A stretch of DNA of 64,000 nt from Gulosibacter chungangensis (GCF_008831155.1 NZ_WBKB01000008.1:88445-152444), one strand, 5' to 3'. Counted from the first letter of the stretch, positions 30,914-40,776 are shown. A program made the numbers and translations. Notes: generated by a model not told the origin, from the sequence alone.

Positions 30914-32374
30914 TCAGTGCACCACCACCGCTCCCCGCGGCACGTAGCGCACCACCTCGACCGAGGCCGCCACCACCGCACGCAGCGCGGCAAGGTCGCC
31001 CCCAACAAGTCCCCGCGCGCGTGCCTGCACGAGTAGGTTGCCCATTGCGGTGGCTTCGACGGGCCCGGCGAGCACGGTGAGCCCGGAGCGGTCGGCTAGG
31101 CGCTGGCACAGCAGGGTGTTCTGCGAGCCGCCGCCGACGATGTGAATCACGTTCACCTCGTGATCGGCCAGGCGGGATGCATCCGCCACGGCCCGCGCGA
31201 AAGCTTCGGCGAGGCTCTCGATAATCGTTCGGAGGATCTCTGCGGGCGTGGAGGGCACAGGCTCGCCATGCGCCCGGCACCATTCCTGCACCCGGCCGGG
31301 AATATCACCCGGGGGCGAGAACACCGGATCGTTGACGTCGATGATCGCGACCGGCGCATCCACCAGGTCGGCAGCCCGCAGCAGCTCCTGCAGCGTGGCC
31401 GACCGTTCCGCGTCGCTCGCGGCGGGATACCAGTGCCGCAGCGATTCGCTCAGCAGCCACATCCCCATCACATTGTGCAGGAAGCGGATGCGCCCATCCA
31501 CACCGCCCTCATTCGTGAAGTTCGCCAGCCGCGCGGCTTCGGTCATCACCGGCTCATCGAGTTCGAGCCCGACGAGCCCCCAGGTGCCGCAGGAAATGTA
31601 CGCAAAATCACGCCCGGGGTTCGGGATTGCAACCACGGCGCTGGCGGTATCGTGCGAACCGACCGCGGTTACCTCGATCTCCCGCCCGACGACCTCCGCT
31701 GCCCGGCCGCGAAGCACACCGAGCGAGGCTCCCGCATCCACCAACGGCGGCAGGATGCGCGGGGGCAGTCCCAGCGCAGCCATCAGTTCGCGGTCCCAGT
31801 CGCGACGGCGCGGGTCGTAGACCCCGGTGGTGGATGCATTGGTCCGCTCGGCGACTTCGGCGCCGGTCAGCCAGTGGGCGAAGAGGTCCGGGATGAGCAG
31901 CATCCGGTCGGCGATCGAGAGCAGGTCGCCTTCGGCGGCGAGCTGAAAGACGGTGTTGAAGTCGAGGTGCTGCAGGCCATTTCGAGCATAGAGCTCGGCG
32001 GCTGAGACCCGGGCGTGGACCGGCTCCACGGCCCGGGAGCCGCGCGGATCCCGATAGTGGAAGGGCACTCCGAGCAAGCGCCCGCCGCGCAGCAGCCCGT
32101 AGTCCACTGCCCAGGAGTCGATGCCGATGCTCGCGATCTCGCCGGGTGCCTCGCGTTCAGCGGTCGCGAGTCCCGCGAGCACCTGCCGGTAGAGCTCGAC
32201 GATGTTCCAGTGCAGGCCGTCACCGAGATCGACGGGGTTGTTCGGGAAACGGGCGATGTGCCGCATCCGCAGCCGCCCGTCAGCCACCTGCCCGAGGATC
32301 ACCCGGCCGCTCGTCGCCCCGAGGTCGACCGCGGCCACGGTCCGCCCGGCAGCACCCGCAATTCCCCCGCTCAT
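30914..32374 (-). CDS. rhaB: Rhamnulokinase
   Basis: RhaB phosphorylates L-rhamnulose to L-rhamnulose-1-phosphate. The 486-residue FGGY-family kinase begins with the phosphate-1 motif VAAVDLGATSGRVILG, and has SIGIDSWAVDYGLL, HYRDPR, SHDTASAVVAIPN, SCGTWGLVGLELDEP and the adenosine motif IHIVGGGSQNTLLCQ. The combination of these stretches matches rhamnulokinase rather than xylulokinase or glycerol kinase. It overlaps the upstream aldolase/dehydrogenase gene by four bases and ends the rha operon. Confidence 0.95.
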   Translation of the reverse strand: MSGGIAGAAGRTVAAVDLGATSGRVILGQVADGRLRMRHIARFPNNPVDLGDGLHWNIVELYRQVLAGLATAEREAPGEIASIGIDSWAVDYGLLRGGRLLGVPFHYRDPRGSRAVEPVHARVSAAELYARNGLQHLDFNTVFQLAAEGDLLSIADRMLLIPDLFAHWLTGAEVAERTNASTTGVYDPRRRDWDRELMAALGLPPRILPPLVDAGASLGVLRGRAAEVVGREIEVTAVGSHDTASAVVAIPNPGRDFAYISCGTWGLVGLELDEPVMTEAARLANFTNEGGVDGRIRFLHNVMGMWLLSESLRHWYPAASDAERSATLQELLRAADLVDAPVAIIDVNDPVFSPPGDIPGRVQEWCRAHGEPVPSTPAEILRTIIESLAEAFARAVADASRLADHEVNVIHIVGGGSQNTLLCQRLADRSGLTVLAGPVEATAMGNLLVQARARGLVGGDLAALRAVVAASVEVVRYVPRGAVVVH

Positions 32375-34470
32375 CGCAGGAACGCCGCCGCGACGCCGGA
32401 GTCAACCGGAATGTGCAGGCCCGTGGTGCGGCTGAGCTCCGGCCCCGTCAGCACGTACACCGCATCCGCCACGTTCTCGGGCACGACCTCGCGCTTCAGG
32501 ATGGTGCGGTTCGCGTAGAACTGGCCGAGGTCCTCTTCCTTGACGCCGTAGGTCGCGGCGCGGTTCGCGCCCCAGCCCGAGGCGAAGATACCCGAGCCAC
32601 GCACGACACCGTCGGGGTTGATGCCGTTCACGCGAATCCCGTGCTCGCCGAGTTCGACCGCGAGCAGCCGCACTTGGTGCGCCTGGTCGGCTTTGGTCGC
32701 CGAATAGGCAATGTTATTGGGCCCCGCGAACACCGAGTTCTTCGAAGAGATATAGACGATGTCGCCCCCGAGCCGCTGCTCAATGAGCACCTTCGCGGCC
32801 GCCTTCGAGACGAGGAAGGAGCCCTTCGCCATCACGTCGTGCTGCAGGTCCCAGTCCTGCTCGGTGGTCTCCAGCAGCGGCTTCGACAGCGAGAGGCCGG
32901 CGTTGTTCACGACGAGGTCCACCCCACCAAAGGAGAGCACGGCGTCGTTCAGCGCCTGCTGCACCGCGGCAGCATCCGCAACATTCGCCGCCACGCCGAC
33001 CGCGACATCCGGCCCACCGAGTTCGGCGGCCGCCGCGGCAGCCTTCTCCAAGTCGAGATCCGCCACGATCACGCAGGCACCTTCGGCAGCGAGGCGCGTC
33101 GCGATCGCCTTGCCGATCCCGGATGCCGCGCCGGTCACGAACGCGATTCGCCCCTGGTGGCTCTTCGGTTTCGGCATGCGCTGCAATTTTGCTTCTTCGA
33201 GCGCCCAGTATTCGATACGGAACTTTTCGGCATCGCTGATCGGCTGGTAGCTCGAGAGCGCCTCGGCTCCGCGCATCACGTTGATCGCGTTGACGTAGAA
33301 CTCCCCCGCCACCCGCGCGGTCTGCTTATTTGCGCCGTAGGAGAACATGCCGACGCCCGGGATCAGCACGATCAGCGGGTCGGCGCCGCGAATCGCAGGG
33401 CTCTCGGCAGTCGCATGGGCCTCGTAATAGGCCTGGTAGTCGGCACGGTATTCGGCGTGCAGTTCGTGCAGGCGCGCGATTTGTTCCTCGACGGATGCGG
33501 TAGCCGGCAAGTCGAGAATCAGCGGCTTCACCTTGGTGCGCAGGAAGTGGTCCGGGCAGCTGGTGCCGAGGGCCGCGAGCGCCGGCGCCTTCTCGGAGGC
33601 CAGGAACTCGAGCACTTCCTCGCTGTCGGTGAAGTGCCCCACCATCGGTGAGTCGGTGGATGCGATGCCGCGGATTGTGGGCGCGAGGGCCGCTGCCCGC
33701 TCAAGCCGCGCATCCACCGGCAGCGGCTCGTAGCCGGGCCGTACGGCACCGAAGGGCTCGTCCACCCCGTGTTCGTCGATATAGGCCTGGGCGGTGTCGA
33801 TGATCCACAGCGAGTTCGCTTCGGATTCTTCCGAGGTCTCGCCCCAGGCGGTGATGCCGTGTCCGCCGAGAATGCAGCCGACCGCCTGCGGGTTCGCGGC
33901 CTTGATTTGCGCGATGTCGAGCCCGAGCTGGAACCCGGGGCGGCGCCAGGGCACCCAGACGACCTTGTCGCCAAAAATCCTGGAGGTGAGCGCTTCCCCG
34001 TCCACGGCGGTGGCGATCGCGATACCCGAGTCGGGATGCAGGTGGTCGACGTGTGCGGCATCCACAAGCCCGTGCATGGCGGTGTCGATCGAGGGTGCGG
34101 CTCCGCCCTTGCCGTGCAGGCAGTAGTCGAAGGCGGCGACCATTTCGTCTTCGCGCTCGAGGCCCGGGTAGACGTCGACGAGGGCGCGCATCCGGTCGAG
34201 GCGCAGCACCGCGAGACCCGATTCTTGCAGGGTTCCGAGGTCGCCCCCGGAGCCCTTCACCCACAGCAGTTCCACCGGAGTGCCGGTCACGGGGTCGATT
34301 TCGGTGCCCTTGGCGGAGGTGTTGCCACCGGCGTAGTTGGTGTTTTTCGGGTCGGCGCCCAGGCGGTTGCTGCGGGCGATGAGCTGGGCAGGGGTGGTTT
34401 CGGTCATCGCGGACTTCTCCGTCGTGGTCGAGGTTGGGTGCGTGGTCGAGGTCGAGGTTGTGGTGGTCAT
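32371..34470 (-). CDS. Bifunctional rhamnulose-1-phosphate aldolase / short-chain dehydrogenase
   Basis: One 699-residue chain carries two steps of L-rhamnose breakdown. After about 30 Thr/Ser-rich residues, the class II aldolase domain (residues 35-400) includes KNTNYAGGNTSAKGTEIDPV, VKGSGGDLGTLQESGLAVLR and HLHPDSGIAIATAVDG with metal-binding histidines, so it should split L-rhamnulose-1-P into DHAP and L-lactaldehyde. The C-terminal SDR domain has IAFVTGAASGIGKAIATRLA, NNAGLSLS and the catalytic YSATKADQA, and likely oxidises lactaldehyde. This fusion matches the known RhaEW/RhaD-SDR family. The ATG at 34470, three bases beyond the rhaI stop and preceded by GGGGAG, is chosen over a longer frame. 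Confidence 0.93.
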   Translation of the reverse strand: MTTTTSTSTTHPTSTTTEKSAMTETTPAQLIARSNRLGADPKNTNYAGGNTSAKGTEIDPVTGTPVELLWVKGSGGDLGTLQESGLAVLRLDRMRALVDVYPGLEREDEMVAAFDYCLHGKGGAAPSIDTAMHGLVDAAHVDHLHPDSGIAIATAVDGEALTSRIFGDKVVWVPWRRPGFQLGLDIAQIKAANPQAVGCILGGHGITAWGETSEESEANSLWIIDTAQAYIDEHGVDEPFGAVRPGYEPLPVDARLERAAALAPTIRGIASTDSPMVGHFTDSEEVLEFLASEKAPALAALGTSCPDHFLRTKVKPLILDLPATASVEEQIARLHELHAEYRADYQAYYEAHATAESPAIRGADPLIVLIPGVGMFSYGANKQTARVAGEFYVNAINVMRGAEALSSYQPISDAEKFRIEYWALEEAKLQRMPKPKSHQGRIAFVTGAASGIGKAIATRLAAEGACVIVADLDLEKAAAAAAELGGPDVAVGVAANVADAAAVQQALNDAVLSFGGVDLVVNNAGLSLSKPLLETTEQDWDLQHDVMAKGSFLVSKAAAKVLIEQRLGGDIVYISSKNSVFAGPNNIAYSATKADQAHQVRLLAVELGEHGIRVNGINPDGVVRGSGIFASGWGANRAATYGVKEEDLGQFYANRTILKREVVPENVADAVYVLTGPELSRTTGLHIPVDSGVAAAFLR

Positions 34471-34472
34471 GG

Positions 34473-35639
34473 TTAGGCTCCCCAGCTGCTCTGCACGCCA
34501 CCGACGCGGTCGGCGGCAATCGTGTTTTGGTATCCGGATGCGGCGAAGGCGGCCATCGGGTCGGCCGCGAGTCCGCGCGACTCGCGCCACTGGGCAAGTG
34601 CCGGGCGCACATCGGTGTAAAACGCATCCATGAACACGGCGTTCGCACCCAACACGTCGCCCGACCTCTGGGCCGCGGCCAGCGCATCCCGATCAACGAG
34701 CAGGGCCCGGGCGGTCATTTCCTGAACGTTCAGCACCGAACGGATCTGCCCGGGGATCTTCTCTTCCACGTTGTGGCATTGGTCGAGCATGAAGGCGATC
34801 TCGGGGTTGTTCAGTCCCCCACCGCGGATCACTTCGAAGAGAATCCGGAAGAGCTGGAACGGATCGGCGGCACCGACGATGAGGTCGTCGTCGGCATAGA
34901 AGCGCGAGTTGAAGTCGAAGGAGCCGAGCTTTCCGAGGCGCAGCAGCTGCATGACGATGAATTCGATATTGGTGCCCGGGGCGTGGTGGCCGGTGTCGAG
35001 GCAGACCATCGCCTTCTCGCCGAGGGAGGCGACCTGGGCGTAGGAGGTGCCCCAGTCGGGCACATCGGTGTGATAAAACGCGGGCTCGAAGAACTTGTAT
35101 TCGAGGACGAGTCGCTGGTTGTCCCCGAGGCGGTCGTAGATCTGCTGCAGCGATTCCTGCAAGCGGTCCTGTCGCCCGCGCAAGTCGGCCTGGCCCGGGT
35201 AGTTGGAGCCTTCAGCGAGCCAGATCTTTAGGTCGCGCGAACCGGTTTCGTGCATCACGTCGATGCATTCGAGGTGGTGGTCGATCGCCTTCTGGCGAAC
35301 CGCGGCATCCTCGTGGGTGAGGGCGCCGAACTTGTAGTCTTCGTCTTGGAAGGTGTTGGAGTTGATCGTGCCGAGCTCAACGCCGTGGTCCTCGGCGTGC
35401 TTGCGCAGGTCGGCGAAGTTCTCGACCTTGTCCCAGGGGATGTGCAGGGCAACGACCGGCGCGAGGCGGGTGTACTTGTGTACCTGCGCGGCGTCGGCGA
35501 TTTTCTCGAAGGGGTCGCGCGGCGTGCCGGGGGTCTGGAAGACCTTGAAGCGGGTGCCGGAGTTCCCGAAGGCCCAAGAGGGCAATTCAATTGCCTGCTG
35601 CTCGAGCGCGGTGAGAATTTCGGGGCTAAGCGTGGTCAT
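34473..35639 (-). CDS. rhaI: L-rhamnose isomerase (RhaI type)
   Basis: Converts L-rhamnose to L-rhamnulose. This is the Pseudomonas stutzeri-type isomerase, a TIM-barrel metalloenzyme not homologous in detail to E. coli RhaA. Recognisable parts are SWAFGNSGTRFKVFQTPGTP, KIWLAEGSNYPGQADLRGRQ, VLEYKFFEPAFYHTDVPDWG, VCLDTGHHAPGTNIEFIVMQ and FDFNSRFYADDDLIVG, which hold the metal ligands and catalytic histidines. The ATG at 35639 gives 388 residues; AAAGAA precedes it. It lies in the operon rhaM-rhaI-aldolase/SDR-rhaB. Confidence 0.95.
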   Translation of the reverse strand: MTTLSPEILTALEQQAIELPSWAFGNSGTRFKVFQTPGTPRDPFEKIADAAQVHKYTRLAPVVALHIPWDKVENFADLRKHAEDHGVELGTINSNTFQDEDYKFGALTHEDAAVRQKAIDHHLECIDVMHETGSRDLKIWLAEGSNYPGQADLRGRQDRLQESLQQIYDRLGDNQRLVLEYKFFEPAFYHTDVPDWGTSYAQVASLGEKAMVCLDTGHHAPGTNIEFIVMQLLRLGKLGSFDFNSRFYADDDLIVGAADPFQLFRILFEVIRGGGLNNPEIAFMLDQCHNVEEKIPGQIRSVLNVQEMTARALLVDRDALAAAQRSGDVLGANAVFMDAFYTDVRPALAQWRESRGLAADPMAAFAASGYQNTIAADRVGGVQSSWGA

Positions 35640-35766
35640 GTCGTTCTTTCTGTGGTGGCTGCGTGAGCTCGGCGGCGAACTCACGTCGGCAAACGTGTGG
35701 TTGCGTGGGTGGATGGTCGGGAATCGTTCGGGGTGGATGCGCGGCTAGCGCGTCGTGGCTGCGCGG

Positions 35767-36117
35767 CTAGCGCTTCGCAGCACCGGATGCGGCGAGCTGG
35801 TCCTCGAGGTTGAAGACCTCGGTGAGCAAGGTCGCTGCCTGATCAGGGCGGCCCTCGAGGTCAGCGAAGAAGGGGGCCATTTCGGCTTCCCAGCGGGCCG
35901 CGATTTCTGACTGGGCGAGGTAGGCCTGGGCAGCTTCGTCATCCTCGGTTTCGTAGTAGCCGTAGAGGGTGCCCGCTTCCCCGAGGAAGAGCGAGTAGTT
36001 GCGACGACCAGCGGCCGCGATTTCGGCGAGCATTTCGGGCCAGACCGGGGTGTGCCTGGCGACGTACTCGTCGACGAGTTCCGGGCGGATCCGGAGCTGG
36101 AAGGAGACGCGCTGCAT
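35767..36117 (-). CDS. rhaM: L-rhamnose mutarotase
   Basis: RhaM interconverts the anomers of L-rhamnose, feeding the isomerase. The 116-residue protein has RVSFQLRIRPELVDEYVARH, the HTPVWPEM motif, RNYSLFLGEAGTLYGYYETE and EAEMAPFF, all characteristic of the YiiL family. It is the first gene of the rha operon. Palindromic LacI-type operators lie in the gap upstream. The 127-base space before rhaI is the longest in the operon. Confidence 0.93.
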   Translation of the reverse strand: MQRVSFQLRIRPELVDEYVARHTPVWPEMLAEIAAAGRRNYSLFLGEAGTLYGYYETEDDEAAQAYLAQSEIAARWEAEMAPFFADLEGRPDQAATLLTEVFNLEDQLAASGAAKR

Positions 36118-36180
36118 TGGGTGCCTTTCCTTGGGGTTTGGGGTGCGGTGTCACCACCGACATCGCTGTCGCGCCGTGGT

Positions 36181-36308
36181 TGAATCGCTTCACTAAAACT
36201 TGAATTGAATCGTTTCAATTGGCTTGCGATAGAGCGTATGCCCCTCGGCTGCCACTGTCAACAGTCACCACTCAACCTTTCAGGCTTCGAAATTGATTCG
36301 TTTCATTT
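36181..36308. promoter_or_regulatory. Set of LacI-type operators in the rha divergent promoter region
   Basis: Three related sites: TGAATCGCTTCA (36181-36192), AATTGAATCGTTTCAATT (36203-36220) and AATTGATTCGTTTCATTT (36291-36308). All have the central CG and TGAA/TTCA arms of LacI-family operators. They lie between rhaM and the divergent LacI-family gene, so the regulator probably controls both the rha operon and itself. Confidence 0.78.
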
Positions 36309-36329
36309 CAGATCACGTAAAGTGCCAGC

Positions 36330-37349
36330 ATGGGGGTGCGAATGCAGGTTTCAGTGCGCGATGTCGCGAACGACGCGGGGGTGTCGGTGGGCACGGTGTC
36401 GAATGTGCTCAATCACCCGGCGAAGGTCGCCGCGGCTACGGTCGAGCGGGTACAGCAGTCCATCGAGAAACTCGGGTTCGTGCGCAATGACGCGGCTCGT
36501 CAGTTGCGCGCCGGACGCAGTCGCACGATCGGCCTCGTGGTGCTCGACTCCCGCAACCCTTTCTTCACCGAACTCGCTCGTGGCGCCGAAGAACGTGCCA
36601 TCGAAAATGGCTTGTCAGTGCTCCTTGCGAATAGCGATGAGAAGCAGGCCCGCGAAAACACGCACCTCGCACTATTTGAAGAGCAGCGCGTTACGGGCCT
36701 GCTCGTAACCCCGGTCGGCAGCGACCTCAAGCGCCTCCACGCGCTGCGCGATCGCGGCATCCCGGTGGTACTCATGGATCGCCAGTCGGATGACGACGCC
36801 TTCCCCTCCGTCGCGGTGGATGACGTGGAAGGTGGCCGCATAGCCGCCCAGCATTTGCTCGACATCGGTCGCCGCCAACTCGCGTTCGTGGGTGGCCCGG
36901 TGACGCTGCGCCAGGTTGCCGATCGTCTCGAGGGGGCGCAGAACACGACACTCGAAGCGAAGGCCGCGCTGGAATTTATCGGCACGAGCGCGCTGACCGT
37001 GGATGAGGGTCGCCGCGTGGGCTTGCAAATCATTGACCGCTCCCCCGAGCACCGTCCCGACGCCATCTTCGCCGCGAACGACCTCATCGCCCTCGGCATC
37101 CTGCAAAGCTTCGTGATGGAAGGTAGCGTCCGCATCCCCGAGGACATCGCCCTCGTCGGCTACGACGACATCGATTTCTCGGCGGCGGCAGCAATTCCGC
37201 TCACTTCAGTACGGCAGCCCGCGGCACTCATCGGCGCGACCGCCGTGGACCTTCTGCTTCAGGACCCTGAAGAAGATGACACTTCCCCGAACCACGTCAT
37301 CTACCAACCCGAACTCGTCGTTCGAGCATCCACGGTGAGGGAGCGTTAG
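36330..37349 (+). CDS. LacI-family transcriptional regulator (likely rhamnose regulator)
   Basis: A 339-residue sugar-responsive repressor. The LacI HTH is at the start (VSVRDVANDAGVSVGTVSNV, hinge NHPAKVAAATVERVQQSI), followed by the ribose-binding-protein-like effector domain (RTIGLVVLDSRNPFFTELAR, VPVVLMDRQSDDDAFPSVAV, FAANDLIALGILQSFVMEG, VGYDDIDFSAAAAIPLTSV). The start may be the ATG at 36330 or the ATG four codons on at 36342. It is divergent from rhaM, and operators in between suggest it represses the rhamnose operon until L-rhamnose or a product binds (inference). Confidence 0.9.
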   Translation: MGVRMQVSVRDVANDAGVSVGTVSNVLNHPAKVAAATVERVQQSIEKLGFVRNDAARQLRAGRSRTIGLVVLDSRNPFFTELARGAEERAIENGLSVLLANSDEKQARENTHLALFEEQRVTGLLVTPVGSDLKRLHALRDRGIPVVLMDRQSDDDAFPSVAVDDVEGGRIAAQHLLDIGRRQLAFVGGPVTLRQVADRLEGAQNTTLEAKAALEFIGTSALTVDEGRRVGLQIIDRSPEHRPDAIFAANDLIALGILQSFVMEGSVRIPEDIALVGYDDIDFSAAAAIPLTSVRQPAALIGATAVDLLLQDPEEDDTSPNHVIYQPELVVRASTVRER

Positions 37350-37394
37350 CGCAAAGGCCTGCCGCCAAGCATCCAGATCAAATACACGAAGATT

Positions 37395-38171
37395 TCAGTC
37401 CAGCCCCAGCGTCCCCCGCAACTGCGCGCACGACTCCCGCAGCGGCGCGACCATCGACCCCGGCCAGTCTTCCTTGGCGCGAATCGAGGGCATGGTGATG
37501 CTCATCGCGACCGAGAGCCCCAGTTCGCGCGGCGTCGCCACCGTCATGGCAACGCAGCAGCTACCCTCGATGTATTCCTCGTCTTCGATGAAGTAGCCCG
37601 CCGAACGCCCGCCGTTCACTTCGGTAATAATCGAGTCGATGGTTGTGAGCGTGTGCGAGGTGTACGGCGTCATCTCAACCCCCGAAAGCCGCTCGCGCAC
37701 TTCCGCATCATCGAGCGTTGCCAGCAGCGCCTTGCCGATACCGGTTGCGTGCGCCGGCAACCGCATCCCGACACTGGATGCGAGCCGCATGGGGTTGGGC
37801 GAGGGGCTGATCTCGACGTAGACGTTTTCCGCGCCGTCAAGAATTGCCAGCTGCACGGTCTCGCCGGTGACCTTGGTGAGCGCCTTCATGATCGGCGGCG
37901 CCACGTCGCTCAACACTCGGTGCCCGTCGTAGCGCTGACCGACCTCCCATGCCTTCAGACCAAGTGAGTAGGTCTTGTCGCGAGCACTAAATTCAAGCCA
38001 GCCGGTAGCCTCCAGCGTGCCAAGCAGCCCGTGGGCGCTGGATCGGGGCAGCCCCAATGCATCCAGGACCTCCTGGAAGGTCATCGGTCCGCTTTTCGCG
38101 AGCAGCTCGACGACTTCGAGCGCACGAGCTGCCGACTTCACGAGATTCGGCGCCGCAGGTTTCGATGTCAT
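37395..38171 (-). CDS. IclR-family transcriptional regulator
   Basis: A 258-residue regulator. The N-terminal winged helix includes SAARALEVVELLAKSGPMTF and LGLPRSSAHGLLGTLEATGW; the C-terminal effector (GAF-like) domain has MRLPAHATGIGKALLATLDD and GYFIEDEEYIEGSCCVAMTV. The ATG at 38171, with GGGAGGAG before it, is used. It is divergent from the MFS carrier and four-gene L-rhamnonate cluster and most likely controls it. It ends facing the LacI gene, with 45 bases between. Confidence 0.92.
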   Translation of the reverse strand: MTSKPAAPNLVKSAARALEVVELLAKSGPMTFQEVLDALGLPRSSAHGLLGTLEATGWLEFSARDKTYSLGLKAWEVGQRYDGHRVLSDVAPPIMKALTKVTGETVQLAILDGAENVYVEISPSPNPMRLASSVGMRLPAHATGIGKALLATLDDAEVRERLSGVEMTPYTSHTLTTIDSIITEVNGGRSAGYFIEDEEYIEGSCCVAMTVATPRELGLSVAMSITMPSIRAKEDWPGSMVAPLRESCAQLRGTLGLD

Positions 38172-38296
38172 GAACGCTCCTCCCGAGACCATTGCCCCTG
38201 GCAAGCAAGTGTGGCACACTATCGGATGTTCACAGTTGCGAACTGTAGTTCACATACTTGAATTTACAGAGTTCACCATCAACGGAGATGCAATCC

Positions 38297-39694
38297 ATGT
38301 CAACTAACACGGTCGAGTCACAAGCTGACCTCAAGCGAGTTGTTAGCCGCGTCACCAAGCGGCTCATTCCCATCCTGCTGCTCATGTACATCCTCGCGTT
38401 CCTTGACCGGTCGAACCTCGGGTTCGCGAAGGACGCCTGGCAGGCTGACACTGGTATTTCGGACGCTGCCTACGCGCTCGGTGCGGGTATCTTCTTCATC
38501 GGCTACGCCGTCTTCGAGGTACCAAGCAACCTGATGATGCAGAGGGTCGGCGCCAAGATCTGGCTCGCCCGCATCATGGTTTCCTGGGGCATCGTCTCAT
38601 CCCTCATGATGTTCGCCACGAATGAGTGGCTCTTCTACGGCCTCCGAGTATTGCTGGGCATCACCGAAGCCGGCTTCTTCCCCGGCGTGATCCTCTTCCT
38701 CACCTACTGGATTCCACTGGACTACCGAGCCCGAGTCAACGGCCTGTTCTACTTCGGCGCTCCCCTGGCGTTCATTTTCGGTGGCCCACTTTCGGGTCTG
38801 CTGCTGGACCTTGACGGTCTGGGTGGGATGCACGGCTGGCAGATCATGTTCCTCGTCACCGGCATCGTCACGGTGATCGTCGGTATCATCGCGTTCTACT
38901 ACCTCGACAACGGTCCGAAGACCGCGAAGTGGATCGGTGAGAAGGACCGCGAGATTCTGCTGTCCGCACTGTCACTCGAAGAAACAAGTAAGGAGTCGCA
39001 TTCGCCGCGCGGTGCGTGGAAGGCGCTCTTCAGCCCGGCGGTGCTCTACTTCTCGGCCGCGTTCCTCACCATCCAGATGAGCGTGTACGGCATCACTTTC
39101 TACCTTCCGACCCAGATTGCGGAAATCGTCGGCAAACCGGTCGGCTTCGAGGTGGGTCTGCTCACCTCGGTTCCCTGGATCTGCGCGCTGATCGCCACCT
39201 TCTTGCTTACCCGTCTGGCCGACAGCACGGGCCAGCGTCGTCTGATTGCAACTTGCGCGTTAGCAGCAGCCGGTCTCGGCATCGTCCTCTCGGGTGTCAT
39301 TGAAAACCCGATCCTGGCGCTCGCCGCTATGTGCCTCGGCGCCGCAGGCTTCATCTCGGTGCAGCCGGTGTTCTGGACGCTCCCGACCTCGTTCCTCACG
39401 GGTGCGGCCGCCGCAAGTGGTATCGCGCTGATCAACTCCATCGGTAACCTCGGCGGCTTCCTCGCCCCGATCGCCAAGAACGCCGCGGAAGAGTCCTTCG
39501 GCCCATCCGCCGGTCTCATCCTGCTCGCGATCATCGCGTTCATCGGTGCAGCCCTAATCGCCGCAAGCCGTTACGTCAACAAGATCCTCCGCGCCACCGA
39601 TGGCACGAAGGCGCTCGACACCTTCGCCGTCGAGGTCCACAACAACCCGACGGAAAAAGCGCAGAACCCGAACAACACCGAGTTCTCCAAATAA
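38297..39694 (+). CDS. MFS transporter, anion:cation symporter type (probable L-rhamnonate carrier)
   Basis: A 465-residue 12-helix carrier of the anion:cation symporter (ACS) branch, which takes up sugar acids. After a short polar N-terminus come KRLIPILLLMYILAFLDRSN and GFAKDAWQADTGISDAAYAL, the family opening. The motif between helices 2 and 3 (GYAVFEVPSNLMMQRVGAKIW) and YWIPLDYRARVNGLFY near helix 5 are also typical. The central loop is long. ATG 38297 has GGAG nine bases upstream. It is first in a run with L-rhamnonate dehydratase, so L-rhamnonate is the likely substrate (inference). Confidence 0.9.
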   Translation: MSTNTVESQADLKRVVSRVTKRLIPILLLMYILAFLDRSNLGFAKDAWQADTGISDAAYALGAGIFFIGYAVFEVPSNLMMQRVGAKIWLARIMVSWGIVSSLMMFATNEWLFYGLRVLLGITEAGFFPGVILFLTYWIPLDYRARVNGLFYFGAPLAFIFGGPLSGLLLDLDGLGGMHGWQIMFLVTGIVTVIVGIIAFYYLDNGPKTAKWIGEKDREILLSALSLEETSKESHSPRGAWKALFSPAVLYFSAAFLTIQMSVYGITFYLPTQIAEIVGKPVGFEVGLLTSVPWICALIATFLLTRLADSTGQRRLIATCALAAAGLGIVLSGVIENPILALAAMCLGAAGFISVQPVFWTLPTSFLTGAAAASGIALINSIGNLGGFLAPIAKNAAEESFGPSAGLILLAIIAFIGAALIAASRYVNKILRATDGTKALDTFAVEVHNNPTEKAQNPNNTEFSK

Positions 39695-39733
39695 CCAGCC
39701 ACCTCCCCAGCGAGAGAAAAAGGAAGTGAACGC

Positions 39734-40771
39734 ATGCGCGAGCTAGTGCTTGCAGAAATTGGGCGGCTCGAAGTCCGCGAGCGCGAGACGCCTACCCCCG
39801 GGCCCGGCGAGGTCCTGATCCGTATCGTTGCCACCGGCATTTGCGGCTCCGATATCCACGGGTACACCGGCGAGAACGGTCGCCGCTTTCCCGGCCAGGT
39901 TATGGGTCACGAATCCAGCGGGTACATTGCGGCAGTCGGCGAGGGTGTCGCCGACTCGCTGCAGGTCGACGCTCCCGTCACCTTCAACCCGGTTGTAATC
40001 CCGGCCGAGGATGCTGAGGCGTACGCCGGTCGCGAGCAGCACCACCCGAAGAAGGTCGTCATCGGCGTTGAGCCGAGCGTTCCCGCTTCTTTCGCTGACT
40101 ATGTGCTCATCCCCGCGCAGAACGTGGTGCCGCTACCCGATTCGCTGCCCGTCGAGCTCGGCGCGCTCATTGAGCCGCTCGCCGTGGCCGTGCACGCGGT
40201 CCGCCGCGTAATGAACGCGGATGTCAAGCGAGTGCTCGTGATCGGTGGCGGCCCGATCGGCCAATCGGTGGTGCTCGCGCTGCGCGACGCGGGAGTCGAA
40301 GACATTCTCGTCAGCGAGGTCGATCAGGCTCGCCGCGACCTGATCGCTGGGCTCGGTGCCAAGCCGATCGATCCGACGCAGGGCTCGGTCGCCGAGCAGG
40401 TCGCCGCCGAGGGTGGTCTGGTCGACGTCGCAATCGACGCCGTTGGCATCACCCCGACGATTCAGGATGCGCTGTCGAGCACCCTGCTCGGTGGCAGTGT
40501 CTGCCTGGTCGGGATGGGCTCCCCCAATGTTGACCTCAAGGCCTTCGCGGTAAGCACCGAGGAGCGCTCGCTCGTCGGCAGCTTCACATACGCGGCAAAG
40601 GACTTCGAATACGCTGCCGGAATCATCGGTAAGGATGCAGAGCGTTACCGTCTGCTCGTCAGCGCCGAAGTGCCGGTGGCCGAGGCTGACGCCGCATTCA
40701 AGTCGCTGGCCAACGGCTCGGCGACCCCAGGAAAAGTACTTGTCCGGTTCGACGACGAAAGTGAGGGCTAA
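39734..40771 (+). CDS. Zinc-dependent MDR-family dehydrogenase (probable 2-keto-3-deoxy-L-rhamnonate 4-dehydrogenase)
   Basis: A 345-residue medium-chain dehydrogenase. Catalytic zinc ligands are visible: Cys in [14 protein letters not shown], His/Glu in [16 protein letters not shown], and Glu in [15 protein letters not shown]. The nucleotide fold is [20 protein letters not shown]. The structural-zinc lobe is odd: where relatives have four cysteines, the sequence reads [20 protein letters not shown] with none, so only one zinc is expected. The gene lies between the ACS carrier and L-rhamnonate dehydratase. By position it should oxidise the dehydratase product to a 2,4-diketo acid for the downstream FAH-type hydrolase; specificity is inference. 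Confidence 0.82.
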   Translation: MRELVLAEIGRLEVRERETPTPGPGEVLIRIVATGICGSDIHGYTGENGRRFPGQVMGHESSGYIAAVGEGVADSLQVDAPVTFNPVVIPAEDAEAYAGREQHHPKKVVIGVEPSVPASFADYVLIPAQNVVPLPDSLPVELGALIEPLAVAVHAVRRVMNADVKRVLVIGGGPIGQSVVLALRDAGVEDILVSEVDQARRDLIAGLGAKPIDPTQGSVAEQVAAEGGLVDVAIDAVGITPTIQDALSSTLLGGSVCLVGMGSPNVDLKAFAVSTEERSLVGSFTYAAKDFEYAAGIIGKDAERYRLLVSAEVPVAEADAAFKSLANGSATPGKVLVRFDDESEG

Positions 40772-40776
40772 CGCTC

